Positions 11,280-19,552 of a DNA stretch of 64,000 nt are shown here, piece by piece. How positions within the stretch are numbered: position 1 is the stretch's first letter; each line of letters opens with the position of its first letter. The DNA comes from Azoamicus sp964498335 (GTDB lineage: Bacteria > Pseudomonadota > Gammaproteobacteria > UBA6186 > Azoamicaceae). The notes beneath the pieces were generated by a model, which was not told the origin of the DNA, ran no database searches, and was given only the letters and a program-made list of their open reading frames with translations. The stretch is taken from NCBI GenBank assembly GCA_964498335.1, contig CAZCGL010000001.1, positions 1 to 64,000 on the forward strand, read 5' to 3'. Made by a program: the position numbers and the translations under genes.

Positions 11280-12021
11280 ATCTAAACCCCAATTTATTCA
11301 TAGTATAATTAGCATCTAAAGTATTTCTAAAAGCAAATCTTAAAAAAGCTATATAATCGGAAGGATCTATAGCATTAGTAGAAGTAGCTCCGCAATACAA
11401 TAATTCTTCTAATCCCCCACCTTCAGCATCTGTATTAATCAATATAACACTATTAAAATCATACACCCATTCCCATATTAAAAAATGCATGCCACAAATA
11501 TTATAAAAGTTGCATGGCATATCAAAAACATTTAAAATATTGCTAGAAACTGTATTAATGTACAAGCTTAATAAATCATAATAACCAGGTTCATTCTTAC
11601 CATTAATAGACTTAACTCCAGCAGCACCTACATACTCCCATTCATCTACACTTGGTAACCTTGAATTATAAAAATTACAAAATGCGTCAGAAGAAAACCA
11701 AGATACATTTACTATTGGTCTGTCAACATAAGTAATGAAATTTTCTATACCAAACCAATAGCTTAAATAAAAATCGTCAACAAATACTTCTTTCTTAAGA
11801 AGCAAATCCCAAAAAGGATTATTTAAAACAAAAATAAGATAATCAAAATTAGTTACTTGATATTTATCAAGATAAAAACCAGAAACATCTTTTTCTAAAG
11901 AGGTAAAATTAGATTCTTTAAATAAAGGAATATATTTTCCTTCAGGAATGAATACCATACACGAACCAAAACATTTACCACAAAAAATAAAAATATATAG
12001 AAATTTTAGTATGGTATTCAT
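11263..12021 (-). CDS. nirV: NirV-like formylglycine-generating-enzyme family protein
   Basis: FGE-sulfatase (SUMF1-like) fold: GFYLDKYQVTNFDYL near the start, NVSWFSSDAFCNFYNSRLPSVDEWEY in the middle (given as family blocks, about residues 103-130), and GFRCVKD at the end. NirV proteins of this family sit next to nirK in several denitrifiers, and their exact function is unsettled. The catalytic cysteine pair of true formylglycine generators is not visible where expected, so a chaperone or structural role is more likely than sulfatase activation. It has 252 residues with a probable Sec signal (residues 1-19) and lies 6 bp after nirK. Confidence 0.82.
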   Translation of the reverse strand: MNTILKFLYIFIFCGKCFGSCMVFIPEGKYIPLFKESNFTSLEKDVSGFYLDKYQVTNFDYLIFVLNNPFWDLLLKKEVFVDDFYLSYWFGIENFITYVDRPIVNVSWFSSDAFCNFYNSRLPSVDEWEYVGAAGVKSINGKNEPGYYDLLSLYINTVSSNILNVFDMPCNFYNICGMHFLIWEWVYDFNSVILINTDAEGGGLEELLYCGATSTNAIDPSDYIAFLRFAFRNTLDANYTMNKLGFRCVKDR

Positions 12022-12027
12022 AAAGAT

Positions 12028-13026
12028 CTAAAATTTACCTTTATCAGAATAAATTTCTTTATTTTCTTTTCCAACTACTTTTAATATACCAACAGCACCT
12101 TTATTAAAAGCTCTAAATATAGAATGATCTACTAAAACATAATTACCTGGAACTTTAACGCCAAATTCAACAATAGTTGCACCACCAGCTGGGACCAAAG
12201 TTGTTTGAACATTTAAATTAGGCACATTACCTGCTTCAGTAAAAACTTTATCAAAAACAACACCTATTACATGAAAAGATGAAACTAAATTTGGACCACC
12301 ATTACCAAAAAAAATCCTAACATAATCCCCAACATTAGCTACTAAAGATTTATTATCAACAAGAGAACCAACTCTACCATTAAAAACAACATATTCAGGA
12401 AATTCCATTAATGCTCGTTCTTGACTAAACCCGTGAAGCCCTTTTTGCCCAAAAATATTATCGGTATAAAATTCAGATTGAAATACATAAAATTCTTTAT
12501 CTGCTTTTGATAAACCTTTTAAAGGCTCAACTAAAATTAATCCATACATTCCATTAGCAACATGCAATGGGACAGGTGGAGTTGCACAATGATAAACATA
12601 CAAACCAGGATTTAAAGCTTTAAATGAAAATACTGATGTTTTACCAGGAGAGGTATTTGATACTGCAGCTCCACCTCCAGGACCAGTAACAGCATGTAAA
12701 TCTATATTATGAGGTACTTTACTATTTTTATTATTATGTAAATTAAATTCTACTATATCATCCTGTCTGACTCTTACAAATTTTCCTGGAACAGATCCAT
12801 CAAATGTCCAAAAATGATATCTAACACCATCATCTAATTCTTTTGTTAATTCTATTGTCTCGAATTTAACAACAACATTAGCTGGATAATTTCTTTTTAT
12901 AGGCGGTGGAACGTCAGGTGCAAATGTAGTAATAGCATCTAACCTAACTAATTCTTTCCCAAAAGAAACATTTGCAAAACTAAAATAAAAAAATGAACTA
13001 AATATTAAAATAAAAATTTTCTTCAT
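12028..13026 (-). CDS. nirK: Copper-containing nitrite reductase
   Basis: Reduces nitrite to nitric oxide in the periplasm as a cupredoxin trimer. Type 1 copper ligands are His106, Cys147, His155 and Met160 (YHCATPPVPLHVANGM). Type 2 ligands are His111, His146 and His301. The catalytic pair is Asp109 (HNIDLHA) and His252 (SFHVIG). A Sec signal peptide covers residues 1-23. The core is complete and of normal length (332 aa). AAGG lies 7 nt before the ATG. It is the third gene of norC-norB-nirK-nirV-sco, so NO formation and removal are co-transcribed. Confidence 0.98.
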   Translation of the reverse strand: MKKIFILIFSSFFYFSFANVSFGKELVRLDAITTFAPDVPPPIKRNYPANVVVKFETIELTKELDDGVRYHFWTFDGSVPGKFVRVRQDDIVEFNLHNNKNSKVPHNIDLHAVTGPGGGAAVSNTSPGKTSVFSFKALNPGLYVYHCATPPVPLHVANGMYGLILVEPLKGLSKADKEFYVFQSEFYTDNIFGQKGLHGFSQERALMEFPEYVVFNGRVGSLVDNKSLVANVGDYVRIFFGNGGPNLVSSFHVIGVVFDKVFTEAGNVPNLNVQTTLVPAGGATIVEFGVKVPGNYVLVDHSIFRAFNKGAVGILKVVGKENKEIYSDKGKF

Positions 13027-13044
13027 AAATAAACCTTTTATAAG

Positions 13045-14376
13045 TTAAGAAAATTTAGCTACTTTAGGTAGACCAGATTTTATAAAAACAAAAATAAATG
13101 ATAAAACGCCTGTTATAAAAAAAGATGCAAAAAAGATTAAACATCCAAAATAAAATTTCATTTCATCTCTTACAACAAAAAAATCTAAATCTAACATACG
13201 TTCTAAATAAACTTGTAAAAAACCAATAAATGCAAAACTAACAACCATACCAAACATGCCAATATTAGCAATCCAAAAAGCATATTTTGACAACTTATAA
13301 GAATAAACTACCTTACTATTAGTAATTATAGGTAAAGTATATGATATAATAGAAAAAACTATCATAGCATAAGCTCCCCAAAAAGCCATATGTCCGTGCA
13401 TAGCTGTTACAAATGTACCATGTGTATATATATTAACTCCAGGTAATGTATGAACAAACCCCAAAAAACCAGCTCCAAAAAAAGCCATTACAGCGCAACC
13501 TAAAGTCCAAGTAACAGCAATTTTATTTGGATGATCTATTACTCTATTATTATAAATATAAAACGCATAAAAAGTCATACCTAAAAAAGCTAATGGTTCT
13601 AATGCACTAAAAAAACCTCCAACAAACAACCAATATTGTGGAGTACCTATCCAATAATAATGATGTCCAGTACCTAAAACGCCGCTTAAAAAAGTTAGAC
13701 CTATTATAATATACAACCATTTTTCTAAAATTTCTCTATCCACGCCAGTTAATTTAATCAATAAAAAAGCTAAAATAGATCCAAGTATTAATTCCCAAAC
13801 TCCTTCTACCCATAAATGAACAACCCACCATCTCCAAAAAGAATCATTAGCCTGATTAGTTGTATCAATCATGCCAGGTAGATATAAAAGTCCCGCAGAA
13901 AATAATCCAAAAAACAAAATTAAACTTGTTGTAGTTCTTTTTTTTGCTTTTAAAATAGTTAATCCAATTAATCCTAAAAACAACAATACATCAACAACTA
14001 CTAAATAATCTAACGCTCTAGGTATTTCTAAAAATTTTCTACCTTCCCACCAATTCAAATGAAACCCAATTATAGCTACAACGCCAACAATTACCAAAGC
14101 TATATACTGTATAAAAGCTAACGGTAATGATACTAATTCCGTATCTACTTCTTCAGGAATTATATAGTACGCAGCCCCCATAAACCCACTTAATAACCAT
14201 ACAACTAGTAAATTATTATGAGTTGCTCTTGCTACATTAAAAGGTATTATTTCATGTAAGACATCGTAACCTAAATGAGCTGTTGCCATTATTAGTCCAT
14301 ACACTAACTGTAAAACTAATAAAAGCATAGATGTAGCAAAAAAATAATACGCTATCTGTTGCGATCTAAACTTCAT
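13045..14376 (-). CDS. norB: Nitric oxide reductase catalytic subunit NorB
   Basis: The heme-copper-family subunit that joins two NO molecules to N2O at the heme b3-FeB centre. FeB ligands are His187, His238 and His239 (TGHHYYW), with the conserved Glu191 in HLWVEGVWE. Heme ligands are His53 (ATHNNLLVVW), His327 and His329 (MHGHMAFWG). Twelve membrane helices fit the 443 residues. It belongs to the short cytochrome-c-dependent cNOR class, not the quinol-dependent qNOR, because norC is a separate gene directly upstream (13 bp). Confidence 0.98.
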   Translation of the reverse strand: MKFRSQQIAYYFFATSMLLLVLQLVYGLIMATAHLGYDVLHEIIPFNVARATHNNLLVVWLLSGFMGAAYYIIPEEVDTELVSLPLAFIQYIALVIVGVVAIIGFHLNWWEGRKFLEIPRALDYLVVVDVLLFLGLIGLTILKAKKRTTTSLILFFGLFSAGLLYLPGMIDTTNQANDSFWRWWVVHLWVEGVWELILGSILAFLLIKLTGVDREILEKWLYIIIGLTFLSGVLGTGHHYYWIGTPQYWLFVGGFFSALEPLAFLGMTFYAFYIYNNRVIDHPNKIAVTWTLGCAVMAFFGAGFLGFVHTLPGVNIYTHGTFVTAMHGHMAFWGAYAMIVFSIISYTLPIITNSKVVYSYKLSKYAFWIANIGMFGMVVSFAFIGFLQVYLERMLDLDFFVVRDEMKFYFGCLIFFASFFITGVLSFIFVFIKSGLPKVAKFS

Positions 14377-14389
14377 AAAACACCATAAC

Positions 14390-15088
14390 TTATTTTTGTT
14401 TTGATAAAAAATCTGCCAATTCTAAAATTGTAGATTCTGATAAAGGAAACTTAGGCATTAACGCACCTTTTTTGACAGCGTTCGGATCACGCAACCAATT
14501 TTCTAAGAAAGATTTATCTCTAATATTACCAATACCATCTAAATTTGGCGCTGGCTCTATTCTATTACCTTTACCATTTAAAATATGACAGGTTAAACAT
14601 AATTTGTCAAAAATTACTGGTTTAATAACATCTGATGAAGAATTACCAGTTATAATCGGCTGAATATGTTTTTTTAAAGGCGGCTCTGCAGGGAACCCAT
14701 TTAAATCAACCTCACTACACCATTTTAAAAAAGAGATCACATCATCTATTTCTCCATCCGAAAAATCATATTTAATCATTTTTCTTTTTCCTGGATACAT
14801 AGCCAAAGGATCTTTTAAAAACATTCTAATAAATTCTTCACTGCGTCTTATATAAACTTTAGTTAATTCAGGCGCGTAATAAGCTCCTTCTCCAAAAATT
14901 GTATGGCAACCCATACAATTATTACTTTCCCATATATTTTTACCTCGTATGACACTTTCAGTAATATTCTGTTCATTTGTTTGATCAGGTATTCTCTTTA
15001 AAGTGTCATAGCTTAAAAATAAAAATACTATAATAGCTGTCACAGTAACAACTGTAAATATTTTCAGCGAATCAGATTTTGATAACAT
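14390..15088 (-). CDS. norC: Diheme NorC: nitric oxide reductase cytochrome c subunit with an extra C-terminal cytochrome c domain
   Basis: Residues 1-150 are a standard NorC: one membrane helix (10-27), CMGCH at 58-62, the GEGAYYAPELTKVY block, and Met104 in PGKRKM as heme ligand. Residues about 155-232 form a second class I cytochrome c with CLTCH at 164-168, GIGN at 185-188 and Met211 in GALMPKF. Ordinary NorC has about 150 residues and one heme, so this is a fusion. The added domain could take electrons from soluble cytochromes or replace a lost carrier (inference). It is the first gene of the nor-nir operon, and no clear Shine-Dalgarno precedes the ATG. Confidence 0.94.
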   Translation of the reverse strand: MLSKSDSLKIFTVVTVTAIIVFLFLSYDTLKRIPDQTNEQNITESVIRGKNIWESNNCMGCHTIFGEGAYYAPELTKVYIRRSEEFIRMFLKDPLAMYPGKRKMIKYDFSDGEIDDVISFLKWCSEVDLNGFPAEPPLKKHIQPIITGNSSSDVIKPVIFDKLCLTCHILNGKGNRIEPAPNLDGIGNIRDKSFLENWLRDPNAVKKGALMPKFPLSESTILELADFLSKQK

Positions 15089-15155
15089 TTTAACACATTA
15101 AAAAACAAAGATTATTCATTTTAACATAGTACTAGTTATTTATCAATGCTATTAT

Positions 15156-15509
15156 TTACTCTTGAGAGCTCATAAAAATAATAACAGACTTTAATTCCTC
15201 ATCTGTACAATCACTACATGTACCTTTAGGTGGCATACCTTTGTCTGTACCAACTTTAGCTGTTTCAAGCAACTCATTAATGCTAATTTTTTCAACATCA
15301 CCATTTTTATTAGCTGCTCTATTAAAAGCTAATTCTTTTCTTTCGTTCCAAGCATTTAAATCATGCGCAGCTGGCGCATTAAACATAGGCGCCATAGAAG
15401 GAGAATGACATACAGTACAATACCTATCGAAAATTTCTTTACCATTTTCTGCTGATAAAGAAAATGAAAAAAACAAAGCAAACCCAAAAATTAAATATAA
15501 TACTCTCAT
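15156..15509 (-). CDS. Cytochrome c5-like monoheme protein
   Basis: A small exported electron carrier. Residues 1-20 are a Sec signal peptide, the heme motif CTVCH is at 31-35, and the likely axial Met is Met92 in KGMPPKGTC. A second cysteine pair (Cys98 and Cys101, CSDC) close to the end is typical of cytochrome c5, where it forms a disulfide. It lies 67 bp upstream of norC on the same strand and is a plausible donor to NirK, NorC or NosZ. The partner assignment is inferred from position only. Confidence 0.88.
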   Translation of the reverse strand: MRVLYLIFGFALFFSFSLSAENGKEIFDRYCTVCHSPSMAPMFNAPAAHDLNAWNERKELAFNRAANKNGDVEKISINELLETAKVGTDKGMPPKGTCSDCTDEELKSVIIFMSSQE

Positions 15510-15519
15510 AATACTCTCT

Positions 15520-16128
15520 TTATAAATTTTTATAATTAGATTTTAAAAAATCACCGATTCCATCAGAAGATGGTTTAATACCAGAACTACCACTAACCCA
15601 TCCAGCTTGACAAACATTTCCATATTCATCATAAAAAGAAATGGCGTCAAATAACCTAATATACTCATCAATATTTCTACCTATAGGAAAATCATTTATA
15701 TGCTGAACTCTAACAATCTTATCTAAATCCAATAAAAATGAAGCTCTATAAGAAACACCACTAGCGTCATCTATAATATTCAAATAAGTACTAATATCTT
15801 TTTTAATATCTGAAACTAAAGTGTAATTTAAAGACCCGCCTAAACCACCATGCTCAAGCGAAGTTTTTATCCAAGCGTTATGTGAATAACAAGAATCAAC
15901 TGAAATACCAAAAACTTCTATATTTCTAACCTTAAAATCATTAATTCTGTTGTCAATTGCTATTAATTCAGATGGACATACAAACGTAAAATCCATAGGA
16001 TAAAAAAATAATAAAATTTTTTTATTTTCAGTTTCTTTATAAAAATTAAAATTTTTATTTATAACTCCATTAGACATAACTGCTGATGCTGTAAAATCTA
16101 TAAATTTTTTACCAATTAAATTTTTCAT
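15520..16128 (-). CDS. 2-Cys peroxiredoxin (AhpC/Prx family)
   Basis: Thiol peroxidase that reduces peroxides and possibly peroxynitrite. The peroxidatic cysteine is Cys51 in FYPMDFTFVCPSEL. The resolving cysteine is Cys173 in GNVCQAGW (family usually VCPA-W). It has 202 residues with no signal peptide and should be cytosolic. A GAGGA ribosome-binding site lies 6 nt before the start. It is placed 10 bp upstream of the cytochrome c5 gene and probably co-transcribed with it, which fits a role in nitrosative or oxidative stress next to NO-producing enzymes (inference). The reductant system is not in this window. Confidence 0.92.
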   Translation of the reverse strand: MKNLIGKKFIDFTASAVMSNGVINKNFNFYKETENKKILLFFYPMDFTFVCPSELIAIDNRINDFKVRNIEVFGISVDSCYSHNAWIKTSLEHGGLGGSLNYTLVSDIKKDISTYLNIIDDASGVSYRASFLLDLDKIVRVQHINDFPIGRNIDEYIRLFDAISFYDEYGNVCQAGWVSGSSGIKPSSDGIGDFLKSNYKNL

Positions 16129-16209
16129 AAAAAATCCTCAATTTGTTTTAATTTTTGTCATACAATATAATAATAAAATTAAAAAATATCAATTAAATTA
16201 CTTTTCAAA

Positions 16210-17334
16210 CTATTGATCTTTAGGAACTTGACCTATTAAAACAGCAAAAGAATAAAATTTAAACTTTCTAAATACCTCAATATAATAATTTTTATTTGGT
16301 TGTAAAGAGCCAACTAACTTAACAGCCTCACTAACAGATTTAACATCAATATTATTTACTTTTAATATGATATCTCCAGGTAATATACCAGCTTTTTGCG
16401 CCGGACTATTTCTTATAACACCTTGAACATACACTCCATATTCTTCACTATAACCTAAATGAATTTTTAGTTCATTATTAAGATCTTGCAATTGAGCTCC
16501 TATCCAACCTCTAACTATATGCCCAGTTTTAATAAGCTGTTCCATTATACCTTTAGCTAAATTAATAGGTATAGCAAAACCAATTCCTTGGCTACCACCT
16601 GATCTAGAAATAATTGCTAGATTAATGCCAACTAAATTTCCATGCACATCTATTAAAGCTCCACCAGAATTTCCAGGATTTATAGCAGCATCAGTTTGTA
16701 TTAAATTATCTAACCACCCTCCAAAAGATACTTGCTGCTCATTAGATCTAGCACTAACAGAGCCTAAACCACTTACAATGCCTTGAGTAACGGTATTATC
16801 AAACCCAAATGGATTACCTATAGCTAATACAACATTTCCAACTTTTAATTCATCAGAATCACCCAAAGATATAACAGGCAAATTATTCAACAACTCTTTT
16901 TTTTTAATCCTTAAAATAGCTAAATCAGTTCTCGTATCACTACCAACAAGCTCTACTACACTAGAAGTACCGTTATAAAGTTTTACAGATATAGATTTAG
17001 AATCTTTTATAACATGATTATTAGTTAATATATAACCAAGCTTATCAACTATTACTCCAGATCCTAATCCTTGTTGAAAATGTTTATTAATTTGCGGATT
17101 TTTATTGTCATAATCGTGAGGAGTTTCGCCAAAAAAAAACTTAAAAACAGGATCATCAAAAGATGGATGCGGGGTATAATGTATTTCTTGAACTGTCTGA
17201 ATGCTTACAACAGCATGAACAGCTTTTTCTACAGCTTTAGCATAAGAAATATTTTCACATACAAAATCACTATTATTAGCAAAAGAAAAATTAAAAAAAT
17301 AAAATAAAAAAATAAAATAAAAAAATCTGTTCAT
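16210..17334 (-). CDS. HtrA-family periplasmic serine protease (DegS/DegQ-like, single PDZ)
   Basis: Trypsin-like protease for envelope quality control. The catalytic triad is intact: His107 (TNNHVI), Asp137 (TDLAIL) and Ser222 (NPGNSGGAL). A signal or anchor peptide occupies residues 1-19. Only one PDZ domain follows (about 270-365, with AGILPGDIILKVNN), and at 374 residues it is the size of DegS rather than the two-PDZ DegP/DegQ. DegS normally senses OMP stress for sigmaE, and no RseA or RpoE is seen here, so it may simply act as a housekeeping protease. Confidence 0.92.
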   Translation of the reverse strand: MNRFFYFIFLFYFFNFSFANNSDFVCENISYAKAVEKAVHAVVSIQTVQEIHYTPHPSFDDPVFKFFFGETPHDYDNKNPQINKHFQQGLGSGVIVDKLGYILTNNHVIKDSKSISVKLYNGTSSVVELVGSDTRTDLAILRIKKKELLNNLPVISLGDSDELKVGNVVLAIGNPFGFDNTVTQGIVSGLGSVSARSNEQQVSFGGWLDNLIQTDAAINPGNSGGALIDVHGNLVGINLAIISRSGGSQGIGFAIPINLAKGIMEQLIKTGHIVRGWIGAQLQDLNNELKIHLGYSEEYGVYVQGVIRNSPAQKAGILPGDIILKVNNIDVKSVSEAVKLVGSLQPNKNYYIEVFRKFKFYSFAVLIGQVPKDQ

Positions 17335-17457
17335 AAAATACGCCTATAAAGAAAAAAAATCAATAATTTATAATATTATTATAAAACAATTTCAACAATA
17401 TATATTAATTTTTTTTTTTTAATATGATAAACTAAAGCCAAAAAAAAAGGAAATATT

Positions 17458-17652
17458 ATGGGGTTCAGTGGAATAAGTCCTATGTCATTATTATTAATAT
17501 TTTTAATAATAATAGTATTGTTTGGAACAAAAAAATTAAGAAATATTGGAGAAGACCTAGGTCATGCTTTTAAAAGTTTTAGAAAAGGTGTGCAACAAAT
17601 AGATGATGATAAAAACAAAATAAATAATAAAAAAGATGATGATGAAAAATAA
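17458..17652 (+). CDS. tatA: Sec-independent protein translocase TatA
   Basis: TatA forms the size-adapting pore of the twin-arginine pathway. The protein shows one membrane helix (residues 9-22), the FGTKKLRNIGEDLGHAFKSF amphipathic helix with its FG hinge, and an acidic/basic tail. It has 64 residues, slightly short for the family. AAGGA lies about 7 nt before the ATG. NosZ carries the only evident twin-arginine signal in this window, so nitrous oxide reductase may be the main reason the pathway is kept. TatC is not in the window. Confidence 0.95.
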   Translation: MGFSGISPMSLLLIFLIIIVLFGTKKLRNIGEDLGHAFKSFRKGVQQIDDDKNKINNKKDDDEK

Positions 17653-17654
17653 AA

Positions 17655-17801
17655 ATGTCTCAATTTATATTAATATTATTATTAAGCGTAATATTATTAA
17701 AACCTAAAGATATAGAGTTATTGATAAAAACTTCTACTAAAATCATTATAAAAATAAATAAATATATAAATCAAATAAAAAATGATTTATTCAAAATATA
17801 A
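17655..17801 (+). CDS. tatB: Minimal TatB-like protein
   Basis: A 48-residue ORF starting 2 bp after tatA. An N-terminal membrane helix (MSQFILILLLSVILL) is followed by KPKDIELLIKT, which matches the TatB turn (G-P-x-x-L-P/x-x-x-x-K-T) and the start of its amphipathic helix. The long C-terminal region of normal TatB (about 170 aa) is missing. Position directly after tatA, the shape and the KP turn support tatB. It overlaps the 3' end of convergent smpB by 11 bp. It could instead be a second TatA-like subunit or a decayed gene. Confidence 0.65.
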   Translation: MSQFILILLLSVILLKPKDIELLIKTSTKIIIKINKYINQIKNDLFKI

Positions 17802-18234
17802 GTTTTTTAATATTGGTACGGTCTTCTTTATTTTTTAAACTTTGTCTTTTATCAAATATTTTTTTACCAATACACAAAGATAATTCAATTTTTAAAAAAG
17901 ATTTTTTCCAATAAACCATGGATGGTACTAAAGTATAACCTTTAATTTTTAAAGCACTATATAAATAAAAAATTTCCTTCTTTCTTAAAAGTAAAAGCCT
18001 ATCTCTAGACACATTACTATCTTCGTCAAAAATAAAGTAAGAAGGCTTAATACGCGAACCAACTAAACAAACATTAAAAAAACTATTAATATAAACATAA
18101 GAGCCAACTAAGTTAAACCCATTAATCCTAACGCATTTAACTTCCCATCCAAATAATATAATGCCTGCTTCATATTTATTTTTTATAAAATAATTATAAG
18201 ATATTTTTTTTCTTATATTAGTAACTACATTCAT
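17791..18234 (-). CDS. smpB: SsrA-binding protein SmpB
   Basis: Partner of tmRNA in rescue of stalled ribosomes. The family blocks appear in order: the N-terminal IRKKISYNYFI, then YEAGIILFGWEVKCVR, then SYVYINS, and a C-terminal basic tail starting DKRQSLKNKEDR. At 147 residues it is close to the usual 155-160. It is the last gene of a minus-strand run with bamE upstream. The tmRNA gene is not found next to it or elsewhere in this window. Confidence 0.95.
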   Translation of the reverse strand: MNVVTNIRKKISYNYFIKNKYEAGIILFGWEVKCVRINGFNLVGSYVYINSFFNVCLVGSRIKPSYFIFDEDSNVSRDRLLLLRKKEIFYLYSALKIKGYTLVPSMVYWKKSFLKIELSLCIGKKIFDKRQSLKNKEDRTNIKKLIF

Positions 18235-18239
18235 GTTTA

Positions 18240-18569
18240 TTATTTTTTTAAAACATATGATACTAACAGTGAATTATCAAAAAACATTAAAATATAACTA
18301 TATTTTATTCTTTTAGCACTATTGATAGGTAAATAATAATAATAATAACAAAAACAATCGTCTTCGCAATTTGGTAATAATACAGGACTTCCAAAAAGTT
18401 TTAAAACTTCATTTTTATTCATACCTATATAAATGCTAGGTAAATAATCAAAATTAATATTATCACCTTGCTTAATATCAATATTTGCTGAAACAACAGG
18501 AAAATACAAAAATATTAATAATAACAAAAATATCTTATTTACTAATTTTTTTCTCAATATATTCAACAT
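18240..18569 (-). CDS. bamE: Outer membrane assembly factor BamE (SmpA/OmlA domain)
   Basis: BamE is a small subunit of the beta-barrel assembly machine. The core signature is YIGMNKNEVLKLFGSPVLLP, matching the family G-M-T-K-x-x-V-x-x-x-L-G-x-P pattern. Residues 9-29 form a Sec signal ending in VVSA-N, with no lipobox cysteine, although BamE is a lipoprotein in E. coli. The start overlaps the 3' end of rpmG by 35 bp. A TTG four codons downstream (18557) is an alternative start that still overlaps. It is 5 bp upstream of smpB, its usual gammaproteobacterial neighbour. Confidence 0.82.
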   Translation of the reverse strand: MLNILRKKLVNKIFLLLLIFLYFPVVSANIDIKQGDNINFDYLPSIYIGMNKNEVLKLFGSPVLLPNCEDDCFCYYYYYLPINSAKRIKYSYILMFFDNSLLVSYVLKK

Positions 18570-18723
18570 GTTTTCTTATTATAGGATCATACTTCTTTAA
18601 CCCTGTAAGTTTGCCATCTTTATTTGGACCACCGATCATTTTTGAACTCTTAGTAGTAGTATAAAAATGACTAGATTTAGTAGAAACCAATCTAACTTTA
18701 ATAACTTTATTTTTTTTTGCCAT
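18535..18723 (-). CDS. rpmG: 50S ribosomal protein L33
   Basis: Small L33 protein. The sequence RLVSTKSSHFYTTTKS and the C-terminal KKYDPIIRKHVEYIEKK match the family. It is the Cys-free, non-zinc type and has 62 residues (usual 50-55). It follows rpmB with a 21-bp gap in the conserved rpmB-rpmG pair. Its 3' end overlaps the start of bamE. Confidence 0.95.
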   Translation of the reverse strand: MAKKNKVIKVRLVSTKSSHFYTTTKSSKMIGGPNKDGKLTGLKKYDPIIRKHVEYIEKKISK

Positions 18724-18744
18724 AAAATATACCTAAAATAAAAC

Positions 18745-18957
18745 TCATTTCTTAATAAAATTATCAATACCTACTTTATTTATAAACCTTAATCCTTTTT
18801 TAGATAAATTTAGTCTAATAAAACATTGTTTTTTTTCAGACCAAAATCTATGTTTATGCAAATTAGGTAAAAACCTTCTTCTAATTTTTATATTAGAATT
18901 AGAAACATTATTACCGAATAAATTTTTTTTTCCAGTAACAATACAAAATTTAGACAT
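18745..18957 (-). CDS. rpmB: 50S ribosomal protein L28
   Basis: L28 is recognised by its start (MSKFCIVTGKKNLFGNNVS) and the RRFLPNLHKHRFW block, corresponding to RRF-x-PNLH-x-HRFW of the family. The 70 residues are slightly shorter than the usual 78. It overlaps the end of pth by 8 bp and is paired with rpmG downstream. Confidence 0.95.
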   Translation of the reverse strand: MSKFCIVTGKKNLFGNNVSNSNIKIRRRFLPNLHKHRFWSEKKQCFIRLNLSKKGLRFINKVGIDNFIKK

Positions 18958-19546
18958 TACATCCTCCAGTATTAAATAAAAAAAGAAAATTATTTCTAAA
19001 TCTAGAAAAATTTAAATTAAAAATATCATCAACACAAAAAATGCTACACTTTATAGCAAAAAAAATTTTTTTTTTTTCATTATAACTTGGCTCTGACAAA
19101 ACATATGTTTGTCTTAAAAAATTAGAACAAGCGCCTATACCTATCCGTAATCTAAAAAAATCATCAGTATGTAAAACCGAAGCAATATTTTTAACTCCAT
19201 TATGAGTTGCGTTAGAACCAGAATTTTTTAACCTAATATCTCCAACATTTAAATCTAAATCATCATGAATTATCAAAATAGTATAATAATTTATAGAATA
19301 AAATAATAAAAAATTATTTAAAATACTACCAGCTAAATTAATATAGGTAAATGGTTCTAAAATAAAAAAATGATCATAGTTAAAAATGAACTTAGCATAA
19401 TAAACAAAAAGTTTACTATCCTTAATTAAAGTAATTTTATTTAAAAAACAAAAATATCTAATCCACCAAGAAGCTACATTATGCCTAGTTAAATGATAAG
19501 ATGATACATCATTATTTAAAGACATTATCAAAAAAATTCTCTTCAT
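18950..19546 (-). CDS. pth: Peptidyl-tRNA hydrolase
   Basis: Recycles peptidyl-tRNAs dropped by ribosomes. The catalytic histidine lies in TRHNVASWW (family TRHNxGFW). The substrate-channel block appears as EPFTYINLAGS (family KPxTFMNLSG), and the core DDLDLNVGDIRLKNSGSNATHNG carries the Asp/His catalytic network. The first strand is degraded (IFLIMSLNN instead of LIVGLGNPG). It has 198 residues, normal for Pth. It lies 6 bp after rplY, the usual rplY-pth pair. Confidence 0.93.
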   Translation of the reverse strand: MKRIFLIMSLNNDVSSYHLTRHNVASWWIRYFCFLNKITLIKDSKLFVYYAKFIFNYDHFFILEPFTYINLAGSILNNFLLFYSINYYTILIIHDDLDLNVGDIRLKNSGSNATHNGVKNIASVLHTDDFFRLRIGIGACSNFLRQTYVLSEPSYNEKKKIFFAIKCSIFCVDDIFNLNFSRFRNNFLFLFNTGGCNV

Positions 19547-19552
19547 TTACTA

